A DNA stretch of 64,000 nucleotides from DATEPR01 sp036279295. GTDB lineage: Bacteria; Actinomycetota; Actinomycetes; Mycobacteriales; Pseudonocardiaceae. The stretch's first letter is position 1. Each line of letters starts with the position of its first letter. Made by a program: the position numbers and the translations under genes. The notes under the pieces were generated by a model. The model was not told the DNA's origin and searched no databases. It worked only from the letters and a program-made list of their open reading frames with translations. Shown piece by piece: positions 7,726-16,437 of the stretch. The stretch lies in the NCBI GenBank assembly GCA_036279295.1, contig DASUJK010000317.1:1-64000 (forward strand), given 5' to 3'.

Positions 7726-8444
7726 ATGGGCAAGTACGAGGTCGACTCCAGCCACGCTGTGGGCTCACCGACCGGTGAGAACAACAGCATGGTGATCAAC
7801 CAGGTGCGGGCCGGGGTGCAGTGGCCAGTGCGGGTCGGGGCCGTTCCCGGTGAGGCGGATGCCTACACCGAGCGGACCGTGTCCGACCAGGTCAGCCAGC
7901 CTGCGGGCACCGTCGTATTGACTCAGGTGTTCTCCGGGCTGGGTGGGGTCGGCAAGACGCAGTTGGCCGCCCGCCGCGCCCGCTCGCAGTGGGCCGATCC
8001 GGCCGTGGACCTGATCGTGTGGGTACCCGCGAGCAGCACGGTGTCGATCGTGACGAGCTACGCGGCAGCGGCGGCCGAGCTGTTCGGTGACACCGACATG
8101 GCACCGGAGCAGGCCGCGAGTCGGCTGGTGGCGTGGCTGGCCGCGACGGACAAACGCTGGCTGATCGTGCTGGACGACCTGGGCGTGCCGATTGGAGCAG
8201 CGCTGTCGCCGAATTCGAAGAGGTACTCGGCGACCACCTGTGGGTATTAGGACCCGGCCATCTCGAAACCTTGAACACCCGGAACAATCTGGCATCCTGT
8301 CGCGGTGAATCAGGCGACCAGACCGGAGCGATACAAGAACCCGAACAACTCCTCACCGACCAGCTACGAGTACTGGGACTCGATCACCCCGACATTGTGA
8401 TCACCAAAGGGAACCTGGCCTACTGGTCCGGCAGGCGTCGCTGA
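7726..8444 (+). pseudogene. NB-ARC/TPR (NLR-like) protein remnant with internal deletion
   Basis: The N-terminus (MGKYEVDSSHAVGSPTGENN) carries the amyloid motif paired with the upstream effector. It is followed by an NB-ARC nucleotide-binding core: Walker A GLGGVGKTQLA at about residues 71-81 and Walker B WLIVLDDL. Immediately after Walker B, near 8190-8200, the frame changes and the sequence jumps to tetratricopeptide repeats (DWSSAVAEFEEVL, LGPGHLETLNTRNNLA, LGLDHPDIVITKGNLA), ending at 8444. The rest of NB-ARC, the helical domains and most TPRs are missing. Intact relatives are usually 700 residues or more. The deletion plus frame change means the product cannot act as a full NLR. Confidence 0.8.
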
Positions 8445-8448
8445 CGCC

Positions 8449-9603
8449 TCATACTCGATTCGGGGCTGTTCTGCCCTTCCATGCGCCGCCTCGGCCGCGG
8501 GTGTGGCGCCACGCGGAGTCGACGGTCATGCCGGCGTAGACCAATGCGATTCCCGGCAACAGCGGTGCCCACCAGGCCGAGAGCCGGTAGCTGTGCAGCA
8601 TGGGCAGGTAGCTGGCGGCCAACAGCAGCCATGCTGCCGCGCCGAGCAGTGCCGTTGCCGCACCGCCGGTCGCGAAGCCGACCACCGTCGCCACCACGGG
8701 CACGGCGTACAGCAGCACGAGCCCGATCAGCGTGCCGCCCAGCATGAGCGGTGAGTACTTCAACTGCGTGTACGCGCTGCGCGCCACCATGTCCCACAGG
8801 TCGGCGAGCTTCGGATACCTGCGCAGGCTGGCCACCTCCGTGCTGAGCCCGAGCCAGATCCGGCCGCCACCAGCGTGTTTGACCAGACCGGCCAGTGCCA
8901 CGTCGTCGATCAGCGCGCCCGCGATCCGGCCGAGCCCACCGGTCGCTTCGAGTACCGTGCGCCGGACCAGCACGCAGCCGCCTGCCGCTGCGGCTGTCTG
9001 GCCGGGCCGGTTCACCCTGGTGAACGGGTAGAGCTGGGCGAAGAAGTAGACAAACGCCGGCACGATCGCACGCTCCCACGGCGAATCCGTGCGCAACCGA
9101 GCCATCAGTGACACCAGGTCGCGGCCACCGCCCTCGGCGGCCCGCACCAACGCTCGCACGCTGCTCGGCGGGTGGTGGATGTCGGCGTCGGTGAACAGCA
9201 GATAGTCGGGCTGACCGGCGGCTGCCGCGCCGACGGCCATCGCCGCGACCTTGCCGGTCCAGCCGGGTGGTGGACCCGCGCCCACCACGACGGTCGGCGA
9301 CCGGAAAGCGCTCTCGCCCAGTGCCTTGGCCACGTCGCCGGTGCCGTCCGTACTCGCGTCGTCGACCAACACCACCCGGAAGTCACCGGGATAGTCCTGG
9401 CGCAGCAGGGCAGGCAGCGTCGACGGCAGTATCCCGGCCTCGTCGCGAGCTGGCACGACAGCGACCACCGACGGCCACACGGTCGGATTGCCGACAACCG
9501 CTGGCAGCCGCTGGCTCATCCGCCAGTAGCCGCCGTGCGCGAGGACGAGGTAGAGCCAGGCGAGCAGGGCGAGCCCGGCCAACGACGCGATGACCACGAC
9601 CAC
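8449..9603 (-). CDS. hpnB: HpnB-like membrane glycosyltransferase, GT2 family
   Basis: A 384-residue family 2 glycosyltransferase of the hopene-associated HpnB type. It has an N-terminal membrane helix (IASLAGLALLAWLYLVLA), then the GT-A core with VVPARDEAG, VLVDDASTDGTG and the metal-binding DADIH, and a distinctive GWTGKVAAM motif. Three C-terminal membrane helices follow. HpnB-family enzymes occur with hopanoid or carotenoid gene sets, but no squalene-hopene cyclase or other lipid gene is visible here, so the acceptor is unknown. It lies 46 bases downstream of iolG on the same strand and may simply be read through from it. GTG start at 9603. Confidence 0.8.
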   Translation of the reverse strand: MVVVIASLAGLALLAWLYLVLAHGGYWRMSQRLPAVVGNPTVWPSVVAVVPARDEAGILPSTLPALLRQDYPGDFRVVLVDDASTDGTGDVAKALGESAFRSPTVVVGAGPPPGWTGKVAAMAVGAAAAGQPDYLLFTDADIHHPPSSVRALVRAAEGGGRDLVSLMARLRTDSPWERAIVPAFVYFFAQLYPFTRVNRPGQTAAAAGGCVLVRRTVLEATGGLGRIAGALIDDVALAGLVKHAGGGRIWLGLSTEVASLRRYPKLADLWDMVARSAYTQLKYSPLMLGGTLIGLVLLYAVPVVATVVGFATGGAATALLGAAAWLLLAASYLPMLHSYRLSAWWAPLLPGIALVYAGMTVDSAWRHTRGRGGAWKGRTAPNRV

Positions 9604-9649
9604 ATCATGCCTGCTCAGCCCGATCCGGCCCTACCTACCTCTTGCGGAA

Positions 9650-10642
9650 TCAGCGCCGGATCTCGGCCAGTGGCACCGGGCGGTGCGCGCGACGCGAGGT
9701 CTCGCACGCCTCGGCCACGTAGAACGCCTCCAGCGCGTCGGTCACCGTGCAGGGGCTGGGCACCTGGCCGGCCACGACCGAGACGAACGTGGCCAACTCC
9801 GTCTCGTAGGCCGCCTGGAACCGCTCCATGAAGCCCGGATACGCCGGTCCGGCCGGCCACGAAACACCCGGTTCGACCGACCGCAGTGGCACGCCGTCGT
9901 CCAGCCCGGCGACCACGTCGCCGGCCGAGCCGAGTACTTCCAGCCGCACGTCGTAGCCCGCCGCGTTGTACCGGGTGCCGGACACGAGCGCGACCGTGCC
10001 GTCGTCCATCGTCAGCAGGGCGGCCGCCGTGTCCACGTCGCCTGCCGCCCGGAAGAAGTCGGCACCCCGGTTCGCGCCGACCGCGTACACCTCGACGACC
10101 TCGTGCCCGGTGACCCACCGGATGGCGTCGAAGTCGTGCACGCTGCAGTCCCGGAAGAACCCGCCGGACGTGGCGATGTACTCGGCGGGCGGTGGCGCTG
10201 GGTCCATTGTGGTCGCTCGTAACGTGTGTACCCAGCCGAGTTGTCCGGCCCGCACCGCTTCCCGAGCCGCTGCGTAACCCGCGTCGAACCGGCGCTGGAA
10301 ACCGATCTGCACCTGTACGTCCGAGCCCGTGATCCGCTCCAGTACCGCTAGTGTGCCGTCGATGTCGGTGGCGACCGGCTTCTCGCAGAACACCGGCAAC
10401 CCAAGATCTACCGCACGCAGGATGAGCTCGGGGTGGGCCGGCGTCGCCGCCGCGATCACGACACCGTCGACACCGGCAGTGAACACGTCGGGCACACACT
10501 CCAGGCCGAGCGTGTCCGCGACCTGCTTGGCGCGCAACGGATCGGCGTCGGTGAGCACCACGGAGTCGACGTGGTCCAGTGTGCTGAGTGTCTTGGCGTG
10601 ACGCGCGCCGATGCGCCCGGTGCCGACGAGTCCGATTCGCAT
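9650..10642 (-). CDS. iolG: Inositol 2-dehydrogenase, Gfo/Idh/MocA family
   Basis: A 330-residue NAD-dependent dehydrogenase expected to oxidise myo-inositol to scyllo-inosose, the first catabolic step. The N-terminal Rossmann fold starts IGLVGTGRIGARHA; the family lysine motif CEKPVA and the catalytic pair in RDCSVHDFDAIRW (Asp/His) are present. ATG at 10642 is chosen over a TTG five codons earlier because AGGGGA stands six bases before it. The gene follows the GntR regulator by 11 bases on the same strand, opposite to the rest of the inositol genes. Scyllo-inositol or another cyclitol remains possible as substrate. Confidence 0.85.
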   Translation of the reverse strand: MRIGLVGTGRIGARHAKTLSTLDHVDSVVLTDADPLRAKQVADTLGLECVPDVFTAGVDGVVIAAATPAHPELILRAVDLGLPVFCEKPVATDIDGTLAVLERITGSDVQVQIGFQRRFDAGYAAAREAVRAGQLGWVHTLRATTMDPAPPPAEYIATSGGFFRDCSVHDFDAIRWVTGHEVVEVYAVGANRGADFFRAAGDVDTAAALLTMDDGTVALVSGTRYNAAGYDVRLEVLGSAGDVVAGLDDGVPLRSVEPGVSWPAGPAYPGFMERFQAAYETELATFVSVVAGQVPSPCTVTDALEAFYVAEACETSRRAHRPVPLAEIRR

Positions 10643-10653
10643 CGAGATCCCCT

Positions 10654-11409
10654 TCAATGCCTGGCGAGATGGCTGGCGAGCACGAACTCGAACGAGTACA
10701 TCGACGCGCGGTAGACGTGGTCGCCGTACTCGACGACGTGACCGGCTTCGTCGTAGGCGGTGCGGCGCATGGTGAGCAGTGGGGCACCGCGTGATTCGGC
10801 GAGTAGTCGGGCCTCGGCCGTGGTCGCCGCCCGCGCACCGACCACCTGCGACGCGACATGCAAACGTATGCCGGCCGCGCGCATGGTCTGGTACAGCCCG
10901 GTGGCCCGCAGGCCGTCCTCGGTGAGCGGCACGATGCCGTCCGGCAGGTAGTTGCGCAGCAGCGCCAACGGCTCGTCGTCGGCGTAGCGCAGCCGGTCCA
11001 GCGCCACCACCGGCACGCCCTCCGCGATACCGAGCACGTGTGCCACGGAGTCCGACGCCGGCACCCGCTCCAGCCTCAGCACCTCGGTGCGCGGGCTGCG
11101 GCCCTCGCCTGCCAGGTCGTCGTACAGGCTGGTCAGCTCGATCGGCCTGCGGACCGCCCGGTGCACCACCTGGGTGCCGACACCGCGCTTGCGGGTCAGC
11201 AGCCCCCGTTCCACCAGGTACTGGATGGCCCTGCGCATCGTCGGCCGGGACAGGCCGAGCCGTTCGGCCAGTGCGATCTCGTTGTCCAGACGTTCGCCGG
11301 GCGCCAGGTCACCGGACTCGATGGCCCGCTCCATGACCTGCGCGACCTGGTAGTACAGCGGCACGGGACTGGAGCGGTCGACCGTGATCGAGGCTGGCGT
11401 GAAGGCCAC
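10654..11409 (-). CDS. GntR/HutC-type transcriptional regulator of inositol genes
   Basis: A 251-residue regulator with a winged-helix DNA-binding domain (PLYYQVAQVMERAIESGDL, LAERLGLSRPTMRRAIQYL) and a C-terminal UTRA ligand-binding domain (from about residue 85 to the end). It is divergent from iolE, with palindromic TGTC/GACA sites in the gap, and cotranscribed with iolG. By position it represses both arms of the inositol cluster until an inositol-derived ligand binds. The open frame begins at a TTG (11427), but GTG at 11409 has GGAG at suitable spacing and the conserved domain begins after it; either is possible. Confidence 0.88.
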   Translation of the reverse strand: MAFTPASITVDRSSPVPLYYQVAQVMERAIESGDLAPGERLDNEIALAERLGLSRPTMRRAIQYLVERGLLTRKRGVGTQVVHRAVRRPIELTSLYDDLAGEGRSPRTEVLRLERVPASDSVAHVLGIAEGVPVVALDRLRYADDEPLALLRNYLPDGIVPLTEDGLRATGLYQTMRAAGIRLHVASQVVGARAATTAEARLLAESRGAPLLTMRRTAYDEAGHVVEYGDHVYRASMYSFEFVLASHLARH

Positions 11410-11438
11410 CGAAGTCTCCGTTCCCAATTACTTGCTAA

Positions 11439-11471
11439 TGACAGTATGTCAGGACAAACTGATGTCCGACA
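11439..11471. promoter_or_regulatory. Candidate GntR operator in the divergent inositol promoter
   Basis: TGACA-GTA-TGTCA (11439-11451) is a perfect inverted repeat, overlapped by TGTCAGGACA (11447-11456); TGTC-C-GACA (11463-11471) is a second short palindrome 12 bases on. The sites lie between the divergent GntR and iolE starts, which suits autoregulation and control of the plus-strand operon. Confidence 0.5.
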
Positions 11472-11503
11472 GTCATCACACAAAGTCGTGTCGAGGAGCC
11501 ACA

Positions 11504-12370
11504 ATGCTGACCGACCGGGTCGCCGGTGCACCCATCTCCTGGGGTGTCAGCGAAGTACCCGGCTGGGGCCACCAGCTGAGCCCGGCCAGGGTGCTCACCG
11601 ACATGCGGGCCGCAGGCCTGGCCGCCACCGAGTTCGGCCCGGACGGCTTCCTGCCCACCGAGCCGAGCGCCAAGGCCGCGACGCTGGCCGAGTACGGGCT
11701 GGCTGCCGTCGGCGGGTTCGTGCCTGTCGTGCTGCACGACCCGGACCGGGACCCGATGGCCGAGATCGAGCAGACGCTGGCCGGTTTCACGGCGGCGGGC
11801 GCGACCACCTTGGTACTGGCCGCCGACACCGGCGTCACCGGCTACGACCAGCGGGTCGAACTGGACGACGACGCCTGGCGCCTGCTGCTGGCCAATCTGG
11901 ACCGGATCCGGGACGTGGCAGGCGAACGCGGCATCACGGCGACCTTGCATCCGCACGTCGGCACGATCGTCGAGCGGCACGACGACGTGACCAGGGTGTT
12001 GGCCGGTTCAACCGTGCCGCTGTGCCTGGACACCGGCCACCTGATGATCGGCGGGACCGACCCGGCCGCGCTGGCCGCCGACGTGCCCGACCGCATCGCG
12101 CACACCCACCTCAAGGACGTGGACGCCTCGCTCGCCGACCGGGTCCGGGCGGGCGACATCGCCTACTCGGCAGCCGTCGAGCAGGGCATGTACCGACCGC
12201 TGGGCACCGGCGACGCGGACATCGCGAAGATCGTCCGCTCGCTGGAGGGCGCCGGCTACCAAGGTTGGTACGTGCTGGAGCAGGACACCGTGCTCACCGG
12301 GGAACCACCGGCGGGGCCGCCGCAGGACGTGCTGGCCAGCGTGGCGTTCGTGCGTGAGCTGGGGCCATGA
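11504..12370 (+). CDS. iolE: Inosose dehydratase / sugar-phosphate isomerase family TIM barrel
   Basis: A 288-residue AP-endonuclease-2-like TIM barrel. The N-terminus (GAPISWGVSEVPGWG) is typical of actinobacterial IolE-type proteins, and the metal-binding histidines and acids sit in TLHPHVG, CLDTGHL and IAHTHLKDV. Predicted to dehydrate scyllo-inosose to 3D-trihydroxycyclohexane-1,2-dione. The ATG at 11504 has AGGAG eight bases before it; the open frame continues upstream but crosses the operator region. It is the first gene of the plus-strand operon and overlaps iolC by four bases. An IolH/IolI-type isomerase function cannot be excluded from sequence alone. Confidence 0.75.
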   Translation: MLTDRVAGAPISWGVSEVPGWGHQLSPARVLTDMRAAGLAATEFGPDGFLPTEPSAKAATLAEYGLAAVGGFVPVVLHDPDRDPMAEIEQTLAGFTAAGATTLVLAADTGVTGYDQRVELDDDAWRLLLANLDRIRDVAGERGITATLHPHVGTIVERHDDVTRVLAGSTVPLCLDTGHLMIGGTDPAALAADVPDRIAHTHLKDVDASLADRVRAGDIAYSAAVEQGMYRPLGTGDADIAKIVRSLEGAGYQGWYVLEQDTVLTGEPPAGPPQDVLASVAFVRELGP

Positions 12371-13323
12371 CCGCATTCGACGTGCTCACGATGGGCCGGA
12401 TCGGCGTGGACGTGTATCCGCAGCAGATCGGCGTCTCACTGCGTGAGGTGACCACGTTCGGCAAGTACCTCGGTGGCAGCGCAACCAACGTCGCCGTGGC
12501 ATCGGCCCGCTACGGCAGGCGCAGCGCGGTGATCACCAGGACCGGCGCCGATCCGTTCGGCGAGTTCCTGCACGACGCGCTGCGCGGCTTCGGCGTTGAC
12601 GACCGGTACGTCATGCCGGTCCAGCACCTGCCGACACCGGTCACGTTCTGCGAGATCTTCCCGCCGGACCACTTCCCCATCTACTTCTACCGCCAGCCGA
12701 AGGCACCGGACCTGGAGATCGCGACCAACGAGCTGGACCTGGCCGCGATCCGCGAGGCAGGCGTGTTCTGGGTGACCGGCACGGGCCTGTGCGAGGAACC
12801 GAGCCGGGGCGCGACACTGGCCGCGCTGCAGGAGCGGGCAAGGGCCGGGATCACCGTGCTGGATCTGGACTACCGGCCGATGTTCTGGTCATCACGGCAT
12901 GCGGCACGGCAGTGGTTGGGCCAGGCGTTGCCGCAGGTCACGGTGGCCGTGGGCAACCTGGACGAATGCATGACCGCGGTCGGCGAGATCGAGCCGCACC
13001 GGGCCGCGGCGGCTCTGCACGAGCACGGCGTCACCTTGGCCGTCGTCAAGCAGGGGCCCAAAGGTGTGCTGGCCAGCGATCGGCGCACCGGTGCGACCGT
13101 CGAGGTGCCACCGCTGGACGTCACGGTCGTGAACGGCCTCGGCGCAGGCGATGCGTTCGGCGGTGCGCTGTGCCACGGTCTGCTGGCCGGGTGGCCGCTG
13201 GCCACGACGATGCGGTTCGCCAACGCGGCCGGTGCGCTGGTGGCGTCCCGGCTGGCCTGCGCCGACGCGATGCCGGACGCCGCCGAGGTGACCGAACTGC
13301 TCGACGGCGCGACCGGTGCGTGA
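12367..13323 (+). CDS. iolC: 5-dehydro-2-deoxygluconokinase
   Basis: A 318-residue PfkB-family carbohydrate kinase. The N-terminal sugar-binding motif GKYLGGSATNVAVASARYG and the C-terminal ATP/catalytic motif GLGAGDAFGGALCHGL (catalytic Asp in GAGDAF) are both present. The region FYRQPKAPD is typical of IolC. It phosphorylates 2-deoxy-5-keto-gluconate, the substrate for the aldolase encoded next. Its ATG overlaps the iolE stop by four bases. Confidence 0.92.
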   Translation: MTAFDVLTMGRIGVDVYPQQIGVSLREVTTFGKYLGGSATNVAVASARYGRRSAVITRTGADPFGEFLHDALRGFGVDDRYVMPVQHLPTPVTFCEIFPPDHFPIYFYRQPKAPDLEIATNELDLAAIREAGVFWVTGTGLCEEPSRGATLAALQERARAGITVLDLDYRPMFWSSRHAARQWLGQALPQVTVAVGNLDECMTAVGEIEPHRAAAALHEHGVTLAVVKQGPKGVLASDRRTGATVEVPPLDVTVVNGLGAGDAFGGALCHGLLAGWPLATTMRFANAAGALVASRLACADAMPDAAEVTELLDGATGA

Positions 13324-13328
13324 GGCCG

Positions 13329-14204
13329 GTGCGTGAGGAGAGCCTGCGGGCGCTCGTGTCGGCCCGGACGTCCACGCCGGCCGCCATCGCCGACGCAGCC
13401 ACAGCACGAAAACGGCCGTCGTCCCTGCTCAACGAGCACGGCAGGCTGATGATGATCGCCGCCGACCACCCGGCCCGCAACGCACTCGGCGCCGGCGAGA
13501 AACCCATGGCCATGGCCGACCGGGCCGACCTGTTGGACCGGCTGTGTCTTGCCCTGTCCCGGCCCGGGGTGAACGGCGTGCTCGGCACCCCGGACGTCAT
13601 CGAGGACCTGTTGCTGCTCGGCGCGCTGGACGACAAGGTCGTGGTCGGCTCGATGAACCGGGGTGGCCTGGCCGGCTCGGTCTTCGAGCTGGACGACCGG
13701 TTCACCGCGTACGACGCGGACTCCGTGGCAGCGATGGGCTACGAGGGCGGCAAGATGCTGATGCGCATCGACCCGGACGACCCGGCGACCGTCCGCACCA
13801 TGCAGGCGTGCGGCCGGGCGGTCGGTGAACTGGCCGCGCACCGGCTGCTGGCGATGATCGAGCCGTTCGTGGCGCACCGCATGGCCGGCCGGGTGCGGAA
13901 TGACCTTGCCCCTGATGCGATGATCAGGGCGATGACGGTTGCGTCGGGGTTGGGCAGTACGTCCGCCTACACCTGGTTGAAGGTTCCCGTCGTGCCGGAC
14001 ATGGCACGGGTGATGGCGGCGACCACACTGCCCGCTGTGATTCTCGGTGGCGAGGTCGATACCGACCAGGACGCCGCGTTCGAAAGCTGGCGCGCCGCGC
14101 TGGCGTTGCCGACCGTCCGAGGTCTGGTGGTCGGCCGATCCCTGCTGTACCCACCGGACGACGACGTGGCCGGCGCGGTGGACACCGCCGTCAGCCTCTT
14201 CTAG
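13329..14204 (+). CDS. Class I aldolase of inositol catabolism (IolJ function, DeoC/LacD-like)
   Basis: A 291-residue TIM-barrel aldolase of the type found beside iolC in actinobacteria, sometimes named a Cgl0158-like or deoxyribose-phosphate-like aldolase. Visible features are LMMIAADHPARNALG near the N-terminus, VVGSMNRGGLAGS, and a lysine in AYTWLKVPVV that is the likely Schiff-base residue. It would cleave 6-phospho-5-dehydro-2-deoxygluconate to dihydroxyacetone phosphate and malonic semialdehyde, taking the place of the class II IolJ of Bacillus. The GTG at 13329 follows the iolC stop by five bases and has GAGG just before it. Confidence 0.75.
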   Translation: MREESLRALVSARTSTPAAIADAATARKRPSSLLNEHGRLMMIAADHPARNALGAGEKPMAMADRADLLDRLCLALSRPGVNGVLGTPDVIEDLLLLGALDDKVVVGSMNRGGLAGSVFELDDRFTAYDADSVAAMGYEGGKMLMRIDPDDPATVRTMQACGRAVGELAAHRLLAMIEPFVAHRMAGRVRNDLAPDAMIRAMTVASGLGSTSAYTWLKVPVVPDMARVMAATTLPAVILGGEVDTDQDAAFESWRAALALPTVRGLVVGRSLLYPPDDDVAGAVDTAVSLF

Positions 14205-14228
14205 ATGCGCCCGAACCGGAGGACAACG

Positions 14229-15293
14229 ATGGTACGTAAGAAGAAACTCGTCTTCGGGTTGCTGGTGGCACCACTGCTGCTACTGGCCGCCTGTACGAGT
14301 TCCGGCAACAACGGTGGCTCGACGGCCAGTGGCGCGGGTGGCGGTGCCGGCCCGTGCACCTACAAGTTCGCGGTGATCACCCACGGCGACAACGGAAACT
14401 TCTGGAGTGTCGTCTACAAGGGAGCCAAGAACGCGGCCGCCGACATCGGCTGCAAGCTGACCGAGGTCTACGGCAGCCAGCAGCAGGGCCAGGCCGAGCC
14501 GGACGACAACGCGGAGAACGCGCAGATCCAGAACGCCATCAACGCCAAGGTGGACGGCATCGTGGTGTCCGACCACGCGCCCGCCGCGATGAACCCGACG
14601 CTGGCCTCGGCGGCCGCGGCCGGCATCCCGGTCGTGCTGACGAACGCCGGGTGCGACGACGCCGACATCGCCGCGTCCAAGGCGATCACCTGCGTCGGCC
14701 AGCCGGAGAGCCTGGCCGGGCAGAAGGCGGGCGAGCGGTTCAAGCAGGAGAACGCCAGCAACGTGCTGTGTGTGATCCACCAGTCCGGCCAGAACCTGCT
14801 GGACCGGTGTGACGGCATCGCGCAGGGCCTCGGTGTCGGCAACAAGTGCTCCACCGGCAGCGCACCGGCATCCGGTCCGGCGTGCACCGAGCTGATCCTG
14901 TCCACGCCGAACGCGGCGTCCAACCCGCAGCAGGCGGTCGGCCAGGTCAGCGCGTACCTACAGAGCCACAAGGGCGTCAACGCCGTGATGGCGTTGAACA
15001 ACGCGATCGGCCAGGCCGTGGTCACGTCGAAGCCGGCCAACGTCAAGATCGCCACGTTCGACCTGGACTCCGACATCCAGAACGACCTGCAGGCCAACCC
15101 GCCGACCCTGGACTTCGCGGTGGACCAGCAGCAGTACCTGCAGGGTTACCTGCCGATCACCATCCTGTACCTGTACAAGAAGCACGAGGGCAACTCGGTG
15201 GGTGGCGGTTCGACCGTGCCCAGCGGCCCGCTCCTGGTGGACAGCACGAACATCGCGAAGGTCGCGGCGGCCATCAAGGCGGGCGACGACTGA
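14229..15293 (+). CDS. Inositol/sugar ABC transporter substrate-binding lipoprotein
   Basis: A 354-residue periplasmic-binding-protein type 1 family lipoprotein. The signal peptide MVRKKKLVFGLLVAPLLLLA ends in the lipobox LAAC, so Cys22 should be lipidated. The mature part has the two-lobe ribose-binding-protein fold (FAVITHGDNGNFWSVVYKG, DGIVVSDHAP, IATFDLDSDI). The ATG at 14229 is preferred over one at 14205 because GGAGG sits five bases upstream and the signal peptide begins there. Position inside the inositol operon indicates inositol as ligand. A strong hairpin follows the gene. Confidence 0.88.
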   Translation: MVRKKKLVFGLLVAPLLLLAACTSSGNNGGSTASGAGGGAGPCTYKFAVITHGDNGNFWSVVYKGAKNAAADIGCKLTEVYGSQQQGQAEPDDNAENAQIQNAINAKVDGIVVSDHAPAAMNPTLASAAAAGIPVVLTNAGCDDADIAASKAITCVGQPESLAGQKAGERFKQENASNVLCVIHQSGQNLLDRCDGIAQGLGVGNKCSTGSAPASGPACTELILSTPNAASNPQQAVGQVSAYLQSHKGVNAVMALNNAIGQAVVTSKPANVKIATFDLDSDIQNDLQANPPTLDFAVDQQQYLQGYLPITILYLYKKHEGNSVGGGSTVPSGPLLVDSTNIAKVAAAIKAGDD

Positions 15294-15299
15294 CCGGCC

Positions 15300-15330
15300 G
15301 GGGTGCCGGGCCGGACCGGTCCGGCACCCC
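15300..15330 (+). other. Strong intra-operon hairpin after the binding-protein gene
   Basis: A perfect 10-bp inverted repeat, GGGGTGCCGG (15300-15309) and CCGGCACCCC (15321-15330), with an 11-base loop that itself contains CCGGACCGG. It lies between the binding-protein stop and the permease start, with no T-run. Such hairpins often stabilise the upstream mRNA or partly attenuate, giving an excess of binding protein over the membrane components. Confidence 0.7.
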
Positions 15331-15348
15331 ACTCGCAGGAGGGGCGAC

Positions 15349-16437
15349 ATGACCACGCAATCCACCGGGGTCACGGCAGGGGTGCCGCCTGCCGGGCCGG
15401 ACGAGCGGCTGACCAGGACCAGCGGGCTGACCCGCGCGCTGCGGCGGCCCGCGCTCGGTGCGCTGATCGGCGCCATCGCGGTCTTCGTGCTGTTCGCGAT
15501 CACCGACCAACAGGGCCTGTGGCTGACCCAGACCGGGTTCCAGTCGTGGAGCCAGCAGGCCGCGTTCTTCGGCATCATGGCGGTGCCGGTCGGTCTGCTG
15601 ATGATCGGCGGCGAGTTCGACCTGTCCGCGGGCGGCATGACCGGGTTCACCGCGATCATCACCGCGTTGCTGGTCGGGCAGCTGCACTGGAACGCGTGGG
15701 CGGCCATCGTCGTGACGTTCGCGGTCGCCGGGCTGCTCGGCCTGCTCAACGGCTACGTCGTGGTGAAGTCGAAACTGCCCAGCTTCATCGTCACGCTGGC
15801 CACGTACTTCCTCATTCGCGGCCTGAGCATCGGCGGGGTGCTACTGGTCAACCACGGCAGCACGTCGGTCGGCCTGACCGGCCCGACCCATCCCGGCCTG
15901 ACCAGCGCGAAGGCCGTCTTCGGCAGTTCGTTCCTCAAGAGTTCGGCGCTGCCCAACGGCTACCAGACGGCGATCTTGTGGTTCATCGCCGTGACGATCG
16001 TGGCCGTGTGGGTGCTGGGCCGGACCACCTACGGCAACTGGATCTTCGCGGTCGGCGGTGACCAGGACGCGGCCCGCAACGTCGGTGTGCCGGTGGCGCG
16101 CACCAAGATCTCGCTGTTCGTGACGACGTCGACGGCCGCCGCGCTGGTCGGTGTCATCTCGTTCACGCAGGCCTCGAACGCGGTGTCCGAGCAGGGTGTC
16201 GGCAACGAGTTCTACTACATCATCGCGGCCGTCGTCGGCGGCTGTCTGCTGACCGGCGGCTACGGCTCCGTGGTCGGTGCCGCGCTGGGCGCCTGCATCA
16301 TCGGCATGGCGTTCCAGGGTGTCATCTACTCCGGCTGGGACAGCTCGTGGGACTTCACGTTCCTCGGTGTGATCCTGTTCCTCGCGGTCGGCGTGAACAC
16401 CCTCATCTACCGGCGAGCGACGAAGGCACGGCGATGA
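15349..16437 (+). CDS. Sugar/inositol ABC transporter permease
   Basis: A 362-residue permease of the RbsC/branched-chain type (BPD_transp_2). After a soluble N-terminus of about 33 residues it has roughly nine to ten hydrophobic segments, starting ALIGAIAVFVLFAI. The motifs GGEFDLSAGGMTG, PSFIVTLATYFLIRG and GNWIFAVGGDQDAARNVGV (the loop contacting the ATPase) are characteristic. AGGAGGGG precedes the ATG at 15349. The ATPase gene overlaps its stop by four bases. Confidence 0.92.
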   Translation: MTTQSTGVTAGVPPAGPDERLTRTSGLTRALRRPALGALIGAIAVFVLFAITDQQGLWLTQTGFQSWSQQAAFFGIMAVPVGLLMIGGEFDLSAGGMTGFTAIITALLVGQLHWNAWAAIVVTFAVAGLLGLLNGYVVVKSKLPSFIVTLATYFLIRGLSIGGVLLVNHGSTSVGLTGPTHPGLTSAKAVFGSSFLKSSALPNGYQTAILWFIAVTIVAVWVLGRTTYGNWIFAVGGDQDAARNVGVPVARTKISLFVTTSTAAALVGVISFTQASNAVSEQGVGNEFYYIIAAVVGGCLLTGGYGSVVGAALGACIIGMAFQGVIYSGWDSSWDFTFLGVILFLAVGVNTLIYRRATKARR

